Source of the DNA: Gudongella sp051744365
GTDB lineage: Bacteria; Bacillota; Clostridia; Tissierellales; Tissierellaceae
NCBI GenBank assembly: GCA_051744365.1
Contig: JBNJCX010000022.1
Coordinates: 1 to 30,557 of the forward strand
Length of the DNA: 30,557 bases
Direction of reading: 5' to 3'
The translations under genes and the position numbers were made by a program. Of this stretch, positions 1 to 6,097 are shown one piece after another; the stretch's first letter is position 1, and every line of letters starts with the position of its first letter. The notes beneath the pieces are model-generated. The model did no database searches, was not told the origin of the DNA, and saw only the letters and a program-made list of their open reading frames with translations.

Positions 1-25
1 AGTGTTACAACCCTCAATCGAGATT

Positions 26-1000
26 CTAGGTCTGTGTCAAATGCTGAATATATTTTTCAAGCAATGCTTTTATCTCATTTTTATCCTCCATGGTATTTAT
101 CTGGTTCTTGATTTCGTTGGAATTTCTCATTCCTTTTATATACCAAGCCAGCTGTTTTCTCATTTCCCTGACGCCAATCCGGTCTCCCTTCAGCTCGCAT
201 ACCATATCCAGGTGCCTTATGCTCATTTGAAGTACTTCCCTTGGAGTCGGGGTTTCAGCTTCTTTTCCTTCAAGTAGCTGATTGATCTGACTGAATATCC
301 AGGGATTGCCCATTGCTCCCCGTCCTATTGCAACTCCGTCACATCCGGTCCACTCAATCATCTGGAGTGCATCCTGAGCTTTGAAAATATCGCCGTTTCC
401 TATTACCGGAATATGGACTGCATTTTTCACATCACCTATATAATCCCAGTCAGCCTTTCCGGAATAGAACATATCCCTTGTTCTTGCATGGACCGTTATT
501 GCTGCAGCTCCGGATGATTCTGCAATCTTTGCTATTTCTACTCCATTTAAGGAGCTTCCGTCCCAGCCTTTTCTTATCTTCACTGTAACTGGCTTGTTGG
601 AGGCTCTAGCTACGGCTTTTATTACCTCTTCAGCAAGCTCTGGATCCTTCATTAGGGCACTACCGTCACCGTTCTTGACTATTTTCGGAGCGGGACAGCC
701 CATATTTATATCAATTATATCTATATCATCCCTATTGTTCAGCTTTTCTCTGACTACATGTCCCATTATCTTGGGATCTGAACCGAATATCTGCAGCGCA
801 ACAGGCCTTTCCCTTGAATCGATTGCCGTAAGGGTGTCAGTCTTCCTATCGTTGTAATACATCCCCTTGGCACTTACCATCTCAGTAACTGTAAGTCCTA
901 CTCCCAGTTCCCTGCATATAAGCCTAAAGGCCATGTCTGTTACTCCTGCCATGGGGGCAAGCATTAGCCTGCTATCTATATTAAATCTTCCTATTTTCAT
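26..1000 (-). CDS. dusB: tRNA-dihydrouridine synthase (DusB-like)
   Basis: FMN-dependent enzyme that reduces uridines in the D-loop of tRNA. The 324-residue protein has the full family layout: FMN-binding start LAPMAGVTD (14-22), the catalytic cysteine in NMGCPAPK (Cys102), Lys141 in TVKIRKGW, His171 in TVHARTR, and the phosphate-gripping GNGDIF (201-206) and AIGRGAMGNPW. Length is normal, so the gene is complete although its stop lies only 26 bases from the window edge. The start has GAGGTG a few bases upstream. It is the last visible gene of the panT-coaX-dusB group, separated from coaX by 131 bases containing two overlapping hairpins. The DusB subgroup is assigned by overall resemblance and by its place near ftsH/coaX-type genes; substrate uridine position is inference. 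Confidence 0.95.
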   Translation of the reverse strand: MKIGRFNIDSRLMLAPMAGVTDMAFRLICRELGVGLTVTEMVSAKGMYYNDRKTDTLTAIDSRERPVALQIFGSDPKIMGHVVREKLNNRDDIDIIDINMGCPAPKIVKNGDGSALMKDPELAEEVIKAVARASNKPVTVKIRKGWDGSSLNGVEIAKIAESSGAAAITVHARTRDMFYSGKADWDYIGDVKNAVHIPVIGNGDIFKAQDALQMIEWTGCDGVAIGRGAMGNPWIFSQINQLLEGKEAETPTPREVLQMSIRHLDMVCELKGDRIGVREMRKQLAWYIKGMRNSNEIKNQINTMEDKNEIKALLEKYIQHLTQT

Positions 1001-1026
1001 ATTGCACCTCTCATAAGAAAAGCATC

Positions 1027-1039
1027 TAACGATTCGTTA
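1027..1039. other. 13-bp palindrome upstream of dusB
   Basis: TAACGA-T-TCGTTA is a perfect palindrome about 30 bases before the dusB start codon. It could be a protein site or a small mRNA hairpin in the dusB leader. No matching known operator is recognised. Confidence 0.35.
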
Positions 1040-1095
1040 ATGCAGCTTCTCTCTATACTCCTTATATCGGAAAGTTCCTGATTCTAAAGAGCAGT

Positions 1096-1140
1096 ACTTT
1101 CTTATTCGTAATAAGAAAGTAAGTAGCCAGGCTACTTACT
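1096..1140 (-). terminator. Two overlapping hairpins at the end of coaX
   Basis: Arms 1118-1128 (AGTAAGTAGCC) and 1130-1140 form an 11-bp perfect palindrome around a single base and contain the coaX stop codon. Arms 1096-1106 (ACTTTCTTATT) and 1110-1120 form a second 11-bp hairpin with a 3-base loop. The two share bases 1118-1120, so they cannot both form fully. No clean U-run follows, so this may be an attenuator, processing site or weak terminator between coaX and dusB. Confidence 0.45.
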
Positions 1141-1908
1141 GTTTCTATCATATATAATCCTCAAACCTTCCAAGGTCAGATACTTGTCGTTGTATTGAAT
1201 GTACTTGCTTTCTCCTGCTATCAATGTTGAGAAGCCTCCTGTTGCGACAACCTTTACCTCTTCCTTTGTCAGGTTCATTTCCTCGATCATCTTCTCAATC
1301 AACGAATCCACCATGCCGGTGAAGCCATATACAAGACCAGACTGTATGCTTCCCACTGTAGTCTTTGCAATTATCTTTTCCGGCTTTAGTATCTCCACCT
1401 TAGGTAGCTTTGCAGTTCTCAGGAACAATGCCTCTGAGGCAATCTTTATTCCCGGGGTTATTATCCCTCCAAGGTATTCTCCATCCTTGTTCACGAAGCA
1501 GAAGGTGATGGCAGTTCCGAAATCAACAATTATTACCGGTCCACCATACTTCTCGTAGGCGCCAACTGCATTTACAATCCGGTCTGCCCCTACTTCCTTG
1601 GGATTGTCATATTTGATATTCATACCTGTCTTGACTCCAGGGCCTATAACTATGGGCTCCTTGCCAAAATATCTTTTGCTCATTGCAGACAATGTATGCA
1701 TCAGCGATGGAACTACAGAGGATATTATTATATCATCCACATTGCTTGAATCCATTCCGTGATATTTAAACATCTGATCAAAAAGGAGTCCATACTCATC
1801 AGAGGTTTTCTCCTTGTCTGTGGATATTCTCCAGTCATAAACAAGCTTGTCTCCGTCATAAGCTCCAAATACAATATTCGTATTTCCAACATCTATTACC
1901 AATAGCAT
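1132..1908 (-). CDS. coaX: Type III pantothenate kinase
   Basis: Phosphorylates pantothenate, the first step of coenzyme A synthesis. The 258-residue protein belongs to the ASKHA-fold CoaX family: phosphate-binding DVGNTN (Asp6-Asn11), the pantothenate-site motif GADR (107-110), and the DFGTA segment with Asp129 and Thr132. Length is typical. Type III kinases are known to be insensitive to CoA feedback and to need a monovalent cation; nothing here contradicts that. It starts 11 bases after the ECF transporter gene, so the two are co-transcribed from the promoter at 2775-2803. In many Firmicutes coaX directly follows ftsH; here about 9.4 kb separates them. Confidence 0.96.
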   Translation of the reverse strand: MLLVIDVGNTNIVFGAYDGDKLVYDWRISTDKEKTSDEYGLLFDQMFKYHGMDSSNVDDIIISSVVPSLMHTLSAMSKRYFGKEPIVIGPGVKTGMNIKYDNPKEVGADRIVNAVGAYEKYGGPVIIVDFGTAITFCFVNKDGEYLGGIITPGIKIASEALFLRTAKLPKVEILKPEKIIAKTTVGSIQSGLVYGFTGMVDSLIEKMIEEMNLTKEEVKVVATGGFSTLIAGESKYIQYNDKYLTLEGLRIIYDRNSK

Positions 1909-1919
1909 CGGTTCACCCT

Positions 1920-2669
1920 CTATCTTCTTCTTTTAACAGCACTTACCACACTTGTTACTATTATTATTGCAATTATTGACTCAGGAATTCCGTTGGTAAT
2001 TCCAATTCCGATTATTATTTTTCTTGCCATTTCAACATCCTGACCGAGAGTTTCAACAAACCTTTCTCCGAAGAATACGTAAATCATTGTAAGTACTCCA
2101 ACTGTGTTTGTCATGGTTCCGACGATTGCTGCAATGACAGTATCCAATGCCTTGTCCCTAAATTTTGTTGCAGTCAGATATACCATGCCAATGGTCAAGA
2201 TCAGAAGACCAACATTCATCAAAAGTGGCCATATGCTCGTATAATCCATTACATTGAGATAGATTCCTCTTGTCAGGTAAATGATTATTGCTGCCCAGAT
2301 TGCATATAGAAGGCCTATTGTACCCTTTGATCCTAGTTTGTTAAGACCCCTGTAGGTATAATATGCCGTTATTCCAATAAGTACCCTTGGAAGAACCGAT
2401 ACTACAGGATTAAGAAATACAAAGCTTACAGGTGTAGGTGCTGTGATTGCCTGGTAGATGCTGAACAGACCGAATATCAGCCCTACAAATGCCCCTACCA
2501 CGGGTCCTTCAATTATTGCACCAATAATAACCGGGATATGCATTATAGTGGCTCTTGTGGGTCCCACAGGTATAAACCCAAGGGGCGTCATTCCCAAGAC
2601 CACTGATATGGCTCCCAGAACACCTATTATTGTCAGCTTCCTGATGTCAAAACGATTTTTCTTATTCAT
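1920..2669 (-). CDS. panT: ECF transporter S component, probably pantothenate (PanT-like)
   Basis: Membrane substrate-binding (S) subunit of an energy-coupling-factor vitamin transporter. The 249-residue sequence is hydrophobic with about six membrane segments. It starts with a short basic tail and the typical ECF S pattern, residues 10-40, with LTIIGVLGAISVVLGMTPLG and then GPTRATIMHIPVIIG. The ATPase and T subunits are not in the window and are usually encoded elsewhere and shared. Substrate is inferred from the immediate neighbour coaX: uptake of pantothenate followed by phosphorylation. A good GGAGGG site precedes the ATG. About 100 bases of leader separate the promoter from the start; I see no recognisable riboswitch in it. 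Membership of the ECF S family is firm, the substrate is less so. Confidence 0.85.
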   Translation of the reverse strand: MNKKNRFDIRKLTIIGVLGAISVVLGMTPLGFIPVGPTRATIMHIPVIIGAIIEGPVVGAFVGLIFGLFSIYQAITAPTPVSFVFLNPVVSVLPRVLIGITAYYTYRGLNKLGSKGTIGLLYAIWAAIIIYLTRGIYLNVMDYTSIWPLLMNVGLLILTIGMVYLTATKFRDKALDTVIAAIVGTMTNTVGVLTMIYVFFGERFVETLGQDVEMARKIIIGIGITNGIPESIIAIIIVTSVVSAVKRRR

Positions 2670-2774
2670 AATTATCCCTCCGCTCTAGTTCCAATGGATA
2701 CCAGTCGATTTATCAAGTTTACATTCCTACAGTCCGACTCCTGTTTTCATGGATGCCAGCTTTTCAACATTAAC

Positions 2775-2803
2775 ATTATATAGTCTGATTAGATTAATTA
2801 CAA
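2775..2803 (-). promoter_or_regulatory. Sigma-A promoter for panT-coaX-dusB
   Basis: Read on the minus strand: TTGTAA, 17 bases, TATAAT. The -35 box includes the TAA stop codon (2798-2800) of the upstream amidase gene. The predicted start of transcription is near 2768, giving a leader of about 100 bases. Confidence 0.75.
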
Positions 2804-3763
2804 TAGCTTTTTCAATATTTCGCTGGCTGTCTTCATATCTTTGTATGGCTTAGCCGCTTTCACGGCATTTATTACGGCTTTTTCAACTGCCTCGACTGCC
2901 AATAGCAATACTAGATTTAAATCGGCCTGGACCTTATTGGTTCCCATTGCAAAGATTGTATCTCCGTCCACCGTTGTGTGTACAGGCTTGATTGTCCTTG
3001 CAAGACCGTTATGGGATGTCTGTGCTACCTTGTTTCCATCAGCTTTTGAAAGGGTTGCGTTTGTGGCTACCACTCCGATTGTTGTGTTTGTATTGGGTAA
3101 GCCTAGTTTTCCAGTCCACTCCTTCATCATTTTTTCAGTGGACATTAGCTTGTTCTTTTCATAATCATAGACTCCTGCAATCTGTTTGTTGTCTTCGTAT
3201 ACGTCTCCAAAGCTGTTTACAGTAATTATGGCGCTTACTACAAGTTCACCTGCTTTTACTGTAGCACTTCCTATTCCGGATTTCATGGCCTTTTCAGGCC
3301 CAAGTATCTTTCCTACTGTGGCTCCTGCTCCACAGCCAACAGAGCCCTGCCTGTCCTCTACCGAGCTGGCGCTCATGGCTGCCCTGTATCCCATATCCCT
3401 ATCAGGCCTTACCCTATGGTCTCCCAAAAACAAATCAAAGATTACTGCAGATGCAACGATGGGGACCTTGGCAACTCCAACATCAAAACCAACTCCCTGC
3501 TCTTCAAGGTAATCCATTGCCCCAGATGCAGCCTCCAGTCCAAAGGCTGAGCCTCCGGCTAGAACCACTGCATGAACCTTGTCCACCAGTTTTTCCGCCT
3601 TGAAAAGATCTGTCTCTCTGGTTCCAGGAGCCGACCCTCTTACATCTACTCCTCCTGTGGCACCTTCTTCACAAATCACAACTGTACAGCCTGTCATTCC
3701 TTCCACTGATGACTGATGTCCTACCTTTATTCCCTCAACATCTGTAATATATCCTGTATACAT
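2798..3763 (-). CDS. P1-family (DmpA/NylC-type, MEROPS S58) self-processing amidase/peptidase
   Basis: N-terminal-nucleophile hydrolase related to the aminopeptidase DmpA, beta-peptidyl aminopeptidases and the nylon-oligomer hydrolase NylC. The 321-residue chain has family marks: GIKVGH near the start, GGSAFGLEAASG (70-81), GCGAGATVGK (143-152) and the self-cleavage neighbourhood LPNTNTTIGVV. By comparison with NylC, cleavage would fall at Asn226-Thr227, freeing Thr227 as nucleophile. The late segment HTTVDGDTIFA is also typical. No signal peptide, so probably cytosolic. AGGAGG lies before the ATG. It sits between the terminator of the decarboxylase operon and the pantothenate genes, and the panT promoter lies in its last codons. 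Real substrate unknown; a beta-alanine amide or beta-peptide is a context-based guess. Confidence 0.88.
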   Translation of the reverse strand: MYTGYITDVEGIKVGHQSSVEGMTGCTVVICEEGATGGVDVRGSAPGTRETDLFKAEKLVDKVHAVVLAGGSAFGLEAASGAMDYLEEQGVGFDVGVAKVPIVASAVIFDLFLGDHRVRPDRDMGYRAAMSASSVEDRQGSVGCGAGATVGKILGPEKAMKSGIGSATVKAGELVVSAIITVNSFGDVYEDNKQIAGVYDYEKNKLMSTEKMMKEWTGKLGLPNTNTTIGVVATNATLSKADGNKVAQTSHNGLARTIKPVHTTVDGDTIFAMGTNKVQADLNLVLLLAVEAVEKAVINAVKAAKPYKDMKTASEILKKLL

Positions 3764-3785
3764 CTCATTTCCTCCTGTATGTTTG

Positions 3786-3812
3786 TTTATAATCTTTACC
3801 CTTGTTATTCAA
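3786..3812 (-). promoter_or_regulatory. Possible promoter of the P1-family amidase
   Basis: Minus strand TTGAAT, 15 bases, TATAAA, followed by AGGAGG and the ATG at 3763. Spacing is short, and the -35 overlaps the U-tract of the preceding terminator, so this is tentative. A promoter is needed here because the terminator precedes the gene. Confidence 0.35.
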
Positions 3813-3845
3813 AAAACAAACAAACTCATCCTAAAGGATGAGTTT
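3811..3845 (-). terminator. Rho-independent terminator of the mcm-mmd operon
   Basis: Arms 3822-3831 (AAACTCATCC) and 3836-3845 are perfectly complementary over 10 bp with a TAAA loop. On the minus strand they are followed by TTTGTTTGTTTTTT. It starts 7 bases after the mmdB stop codon. Confidence 0.88.
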
Positions 3846-3852
3846 GAGATAT

Positions 3853-5031
3853 TTAACCGAAGAACATAAGCAGCATTCCTGCCGCTATTGCCGATCCGAT
3901 TACTCCCGCTACGTTTGGTCCCATTGCATGCATAAGAAGGAAGTTTCTTGGATTTGCTTCCTGACCTACCTTCTGTGCTACCCTGGCTGCCATGGGTACT
4001 GCCGATACTCCTGCTGCTCCTATCAGTGGGTTTACTTTCCCTCCTGATAGCTTGTGCATCAATTTTCCAAGGAGTACTCCTACTGCTGTTCCTATTGAGA
4101 AGGCTACCAGTCCCAATACGATTATGCTTACTGTCTGTATGTTCATGAAGTTTTCGGCACTTGCCGTTGCTCCTACTGTTACTCCCAGAAATATTGTCAC
4201 TATGTTTATCAGCTCGTTCTGGGATGTCTTTGACAGTCTTTCTGTCAGGCCAGTCTCTCTGAAGAGGTTTCCTATCATCAGCAGTCCCACTAGTGGTGCT
4301 GCTGATGGCAGTATCAACACTACCAGTATTGTTACTATGATTGGGAATATTATCTTTTCTTTCTTTGATACGGGTCTTAGCTGCTCCATTACTACTGCCC
4401 TTTCTGCTTTTGTCGTAAGGGCCCTCATTATTGGAGGCTGGATTATTGGCACTAGGGCCATATATGAGTAGGCTGCTACTGCTATTGGTCCCAGCAGGTG
4501 TGGGGCCAGTTTTGATGTCAGATACAGTGCTGTCGGCCCGTCTGCTCCTCCTATTATTCCTATGCTTGCTGCTTCTGGTCCTGTGAATCCTAATAGTATT
4601 GCTCCTACAAAGGTTGCAAAGATTCCGAATTGGGCTGCTGCTCCCAGCAGTACTGATTTTGGGTTTGCTATTAGTGGGCCAAAGTCTGTCATGGCTCCTA
4701 CTCCCATGAATATCAATGGTGGATATATTCCCAGCTTTACTCCCAGGTAGAGGTAATACAACAATCCCCCATATTCTTTGGTCTTGCTTACCAGGTCTCC
4801 TGTTGCCGGGTCTCTCATTATTTCTACTATTGGTTCTTTCATCAGGTTTGCTCCCGGCAGGTTGGCCAGAAGCATTCCGAATGCTATCGGCACAAGCAGC
4901 AGGGGTTCAAATCCTTTACCTATGGCCAGGTACAGGAGCACTAGGGATATGACAATCATTATTGCATGGCCGTATTCCATCAGGCTGAATCCTGTAGCAT
5001 ACCAAAAGTCTGTTATTATTTCCATAAACAT
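3853..5031 (-). CDS. mmdB: Na+-translocating methylmalonyl-CoA decarboxylase, beta subunit (membrane pump)
   Basis: Integral membrane subunit that decarboxylates the carboxybiotin carrier and couples this to Na+ export. The 392-residue protein is almost entirely hydrophobic helices and carries the hallmark GGADGPTALY with the essential aspartate (Asp164 here, equivalent to Asp203 of Klebsiella OadB), GVGAMTDFGP, and the C-terminal NPLIGAAGVSAVPMAARVAQ and HAMGPNVAGVIGSA segments. Family members include OadB, GcdB and MmdB, which are hard to separate by sequence. The methylmalonyl assignment rests on the adjacent mutase and epimerase genes. It is the last gene of the operon, 25 bases after the biotin carrier, and is followed by a strong terminator. 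The first ATG (AGGA 9 bases upstream) is preferred over the one two codons later. Confidence 0.93.
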   Translation of the reverse strand: MFMEIITDFWYATGFSLMEYGHAIMIVISLVLLYLAIGKGFEPLLLVPIAFGMLLANLPGANLMKEPIVEIMRDPATGDLVSKTKEYGGLLYYLYLGVKLGIYPPLIFMGVGAMTDFGPLIANPKSVLLGAAAQFGIFATFVGAILLGFTGPEAASIGIIGGADGPTALYLTSKLAPHLLGPIAVAAYSYMALVPIIQPPIMRALTTKAERAVVMEQLRPVSKKEKIIFPIIVTILVVLILPSAAPLVGLLMIGNLFRETGLTERLSKTSQNELINIVTIFLGVTVGATASAENFMNIQTVSIIVLGLVAFSIGTAVGVLLGKLMHKLSGGKVNPLIGAAGVSAVPMAARVAQKVGQEANPRNFLLMHAMGPNVAGVIGSAIAAGMLLMFFG

Positions 5032-5056
5032 CTCTTTTCATCCTTTCTTGAAGGGT

Positions 5057-5449
5057 TTAGTCCAGGATTACCAGCTGATCCCCTGTGTTTACTGCGGAGC
5101 CTTCTGATGTGGCAAGCTTTGATACTAATCCGGCTCTTGGTGCCAGTATCTCGTTTTCCATTTTCATTGCCTCAAGAATTATCAGTACGTCTCCTTCTTT
5201 TACTTCCTGGCCTTCTTTTACTAGGACTTTCCAGATGTTTCCTGGCATTGGCGCTTCTACTACTTCCTGGTCTGCCGATGCTGCCACTGGAGCTGCTTCT
5301 GCTTTCGGTGCTGCCGCTGGTGCAGGCGCAGCAGCTGAAGCTGCTGATTTTGGTGCTGCTGCTCTTGGTGCTGAGGATGCAGGTGCGCCTACTTCTTCAA
5401 CCTCTACTTCATAGCTTTTACCGTTTACGGTTATGTTGAATTTTCTCAT
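5057..5449 (-). CDS. mmdC: Biotin carrier protein of the decarboxylase (gamma subunit)
   Basis: Carries the carboxyl group on biotin from the carboxyltransferase to the membrane pump. The 130-residue protein has three parts: a short beta-rich start (1-20), a flexible Ala/Pro linker (about 21-60) typical of swinging biotin domains, and a complete biotinyl domain (61-130) with the biotinylation motif EAMKMEN, Lys96 being the modified residue. GGAGGAG precedes the ATG. It lies upstream of mmdB and is separated from mmdD by 270 bases of repeat-like DNA, the only large gap in the operon. The function is certain at family level; the MmdC label follows from the operon. Confidence 0.94.
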   Translation of the reverse strand: MRKFNITVNGKSYEVEVEEVGAPASSAPRAAAPKSAASAAAPAPAAAPKAEAAPVAASADQEVVEAPMPGNIWKVLVKEGQEVKEGDVLIILEAMKMENEILAPRAGLVSKLATSEGSAVNTGDQLVILD

Positions 5450-5489
5450 TATTTCTCCTCCGTTTTTAAGAATAATTTTTATCAGTTCA

Positions 5490-5544
5490 CAATTCTCAAT
5501 GGAAAGCGAACGTTTTTAATTAACAATTAGCACTGAAAAGCGAA
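5490..5544. repeat. Imperfect direct repeat pair, 21 bp
   Basis: Copies at 5490-5510 and 5524-5544 share CAATT and AAAGCGAA at their ends and differ by four bases or so. Their period is 34 bases. They sit between the mmdC ribosome binding site and the inverted repeat pair. Confidence 0.5.
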
Positions 5545-5574
5545 TATTGTTTCGTGTCTAAACTCTTGAGTTAT

Positions 5575-5654
5575 GACTCTTCGCGGTTCTCAGGGTGACA
5601 CGTTATGTAATGGCTATCTTAAGTGTCTGGTCATCCCGAGTGGAGCGAAGGCTC
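5575..5654. repeat. Imperfect inverted repeat, MITE/REP-like
   Basis: The reverse complement of 5575-5599 starts GTCACCCTGAG and contains GCGAAG; 5630-5654 starts GTCATCCCGAG and contains GCGAAG at the same offset. 17 of 25 positions agree, with 30 bases between arms. In mRNA it would form a large hairpin. The arms are GC-richer than the surrounding intergenic DNA. Confidence 0.6.
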
Positions 5655-5681
5655 TGGTTTTCTTGTTGGTATCCCTGGCCA

Positions 5682-5722
5682 TAAGACAGATGAAACGTCC
5701 CCCTGTCTTACCCCCTGTCTTA
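5682..5722 (-). repeat. REP-like palindrome with a 12-bp tandem duplication at the mmdD stop codon
   Basis: Reading the minus strand, TAAGACAGGGGG occurs twice in tandem (5722-5711 and 5710-5699), the first copy beginning exactly with the mmdD TAA stop. The second copy's TAAGACAG pairs with CTGTCTTA at 5682-5689 across a 13-base loop containing GGGGACGT. The G-run next to a short stem resembles REP elements associated with RAYT (TnpA-REP) transposases; that link is inference. Confidence 0.6.
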
Positions 5723-6085
5723 GAGTCTTCCCATTATCTGCTCTTGTTTTCCTATCTCTCTCCACACTGTTGTCGCCTGTGGGGTTCTTCTTATGCTTTT
5801 TATGTTTATCTCTGGTATGTCTACTCCTAGGCTGTTTGCTATGGCTGCTGTTATTATTGCGATGAGTTCTTCTTCATCTTCTCCTGCATCCTGTGCCGCT
5901 GCCACTGGTTTTTCTTCTGGTTTCTCTACCTTTGCTGGGGCGGCTGTCTTCGTTTCTTTCTTTTCTGCTCCCATTGATTTTAGGAAGCCTATCATTATTG
6001 ATATCAGTACTAGCACTAGAAATACCACTAGCATGCTTACCAGGGTGACTACAAGTGCTTCTCCCATCGTTACTTCATTTCCCAT
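5720..6085 (-). CDS. mmdD: OadG-family small membrane subunit of the decarboxylase (delta subunit)
   Basis: Small subunit that anchors and assembles the decarboxylase complex at the membrane. The 121-residue protein has one N-terminal membrane helix (about 9-34, VVTLVSMLVVFLVLVLISIM), an Ala/Pro/Lys/Glu linker (about 42-70) and a C-terminal segment (EEELIAIITAAIANSL...IRRTP) matching the OadG/MmdD/GcdD pattern. The initial residues lie next to a good GGGAGG site, 12 bases after the mmdA stop. In Veillonella a separate epsilon subunit follows; here none is found, as in Propionigenium. The stop codon forms the first base triplet of a 12-bp tandem repeat, suggesting that an element inserted right at the end of the gene. 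Confidence 0.9.
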   Translation of the reverse strand: MGNEVTMGEALVVTLVSMLVVFLVLVLISIMIGFLKSMGAEKKETKTAAPAKVEKPEEKPVAAAQDAGEDEEELIAIITAAIANSLGVDIPEINIKSIRRTPQATTVWREIGKQEQIMGRL

Positions 6086-6097
6086 GGTTTTTCCTCC

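Larger units (their letters stand above)
5450..5719. other. 270-bp gene-free gap filled with repeat-like DNA
   Basis: No convincing coding frame is present, apart from the ribosome binding site of mmdC at its left end. It contains three distinct repeat structures, listed separately: imperfect direct repeats (5490-5544), a 25-bp imperfect inverted repeat pair (5575-5654) and a REP-like hairpin with a 12-bp tandem duplication (5682-5722). The rest of the operon has gaps of 12 to 25 bases, so this gap is most likely an insertion. Confidence 0.7.

Noticed and set aside
2670..2774. Possible riboswitch in the panT leader
   Set aside because: About 100 bases are available, but no consensus elements or strong stems of a known riboswitch class are seen.
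5281..5395. GCT/GCA-rich low-complexity tract that looks like a DNA repeat
   Set aside because: It encodes the flexible Ala/Pro linker of the biotin carrier protein, a normal feature of this family.
4966..5439. Long plus-strand open frame rich in Leu opposite mmdC/mmdB
   Set aside because: It is the complement of the Ala/Pro-rich biotin carrier linker and pump gene; the sense frame has full domain motifs and ribosome sites, this one has none.
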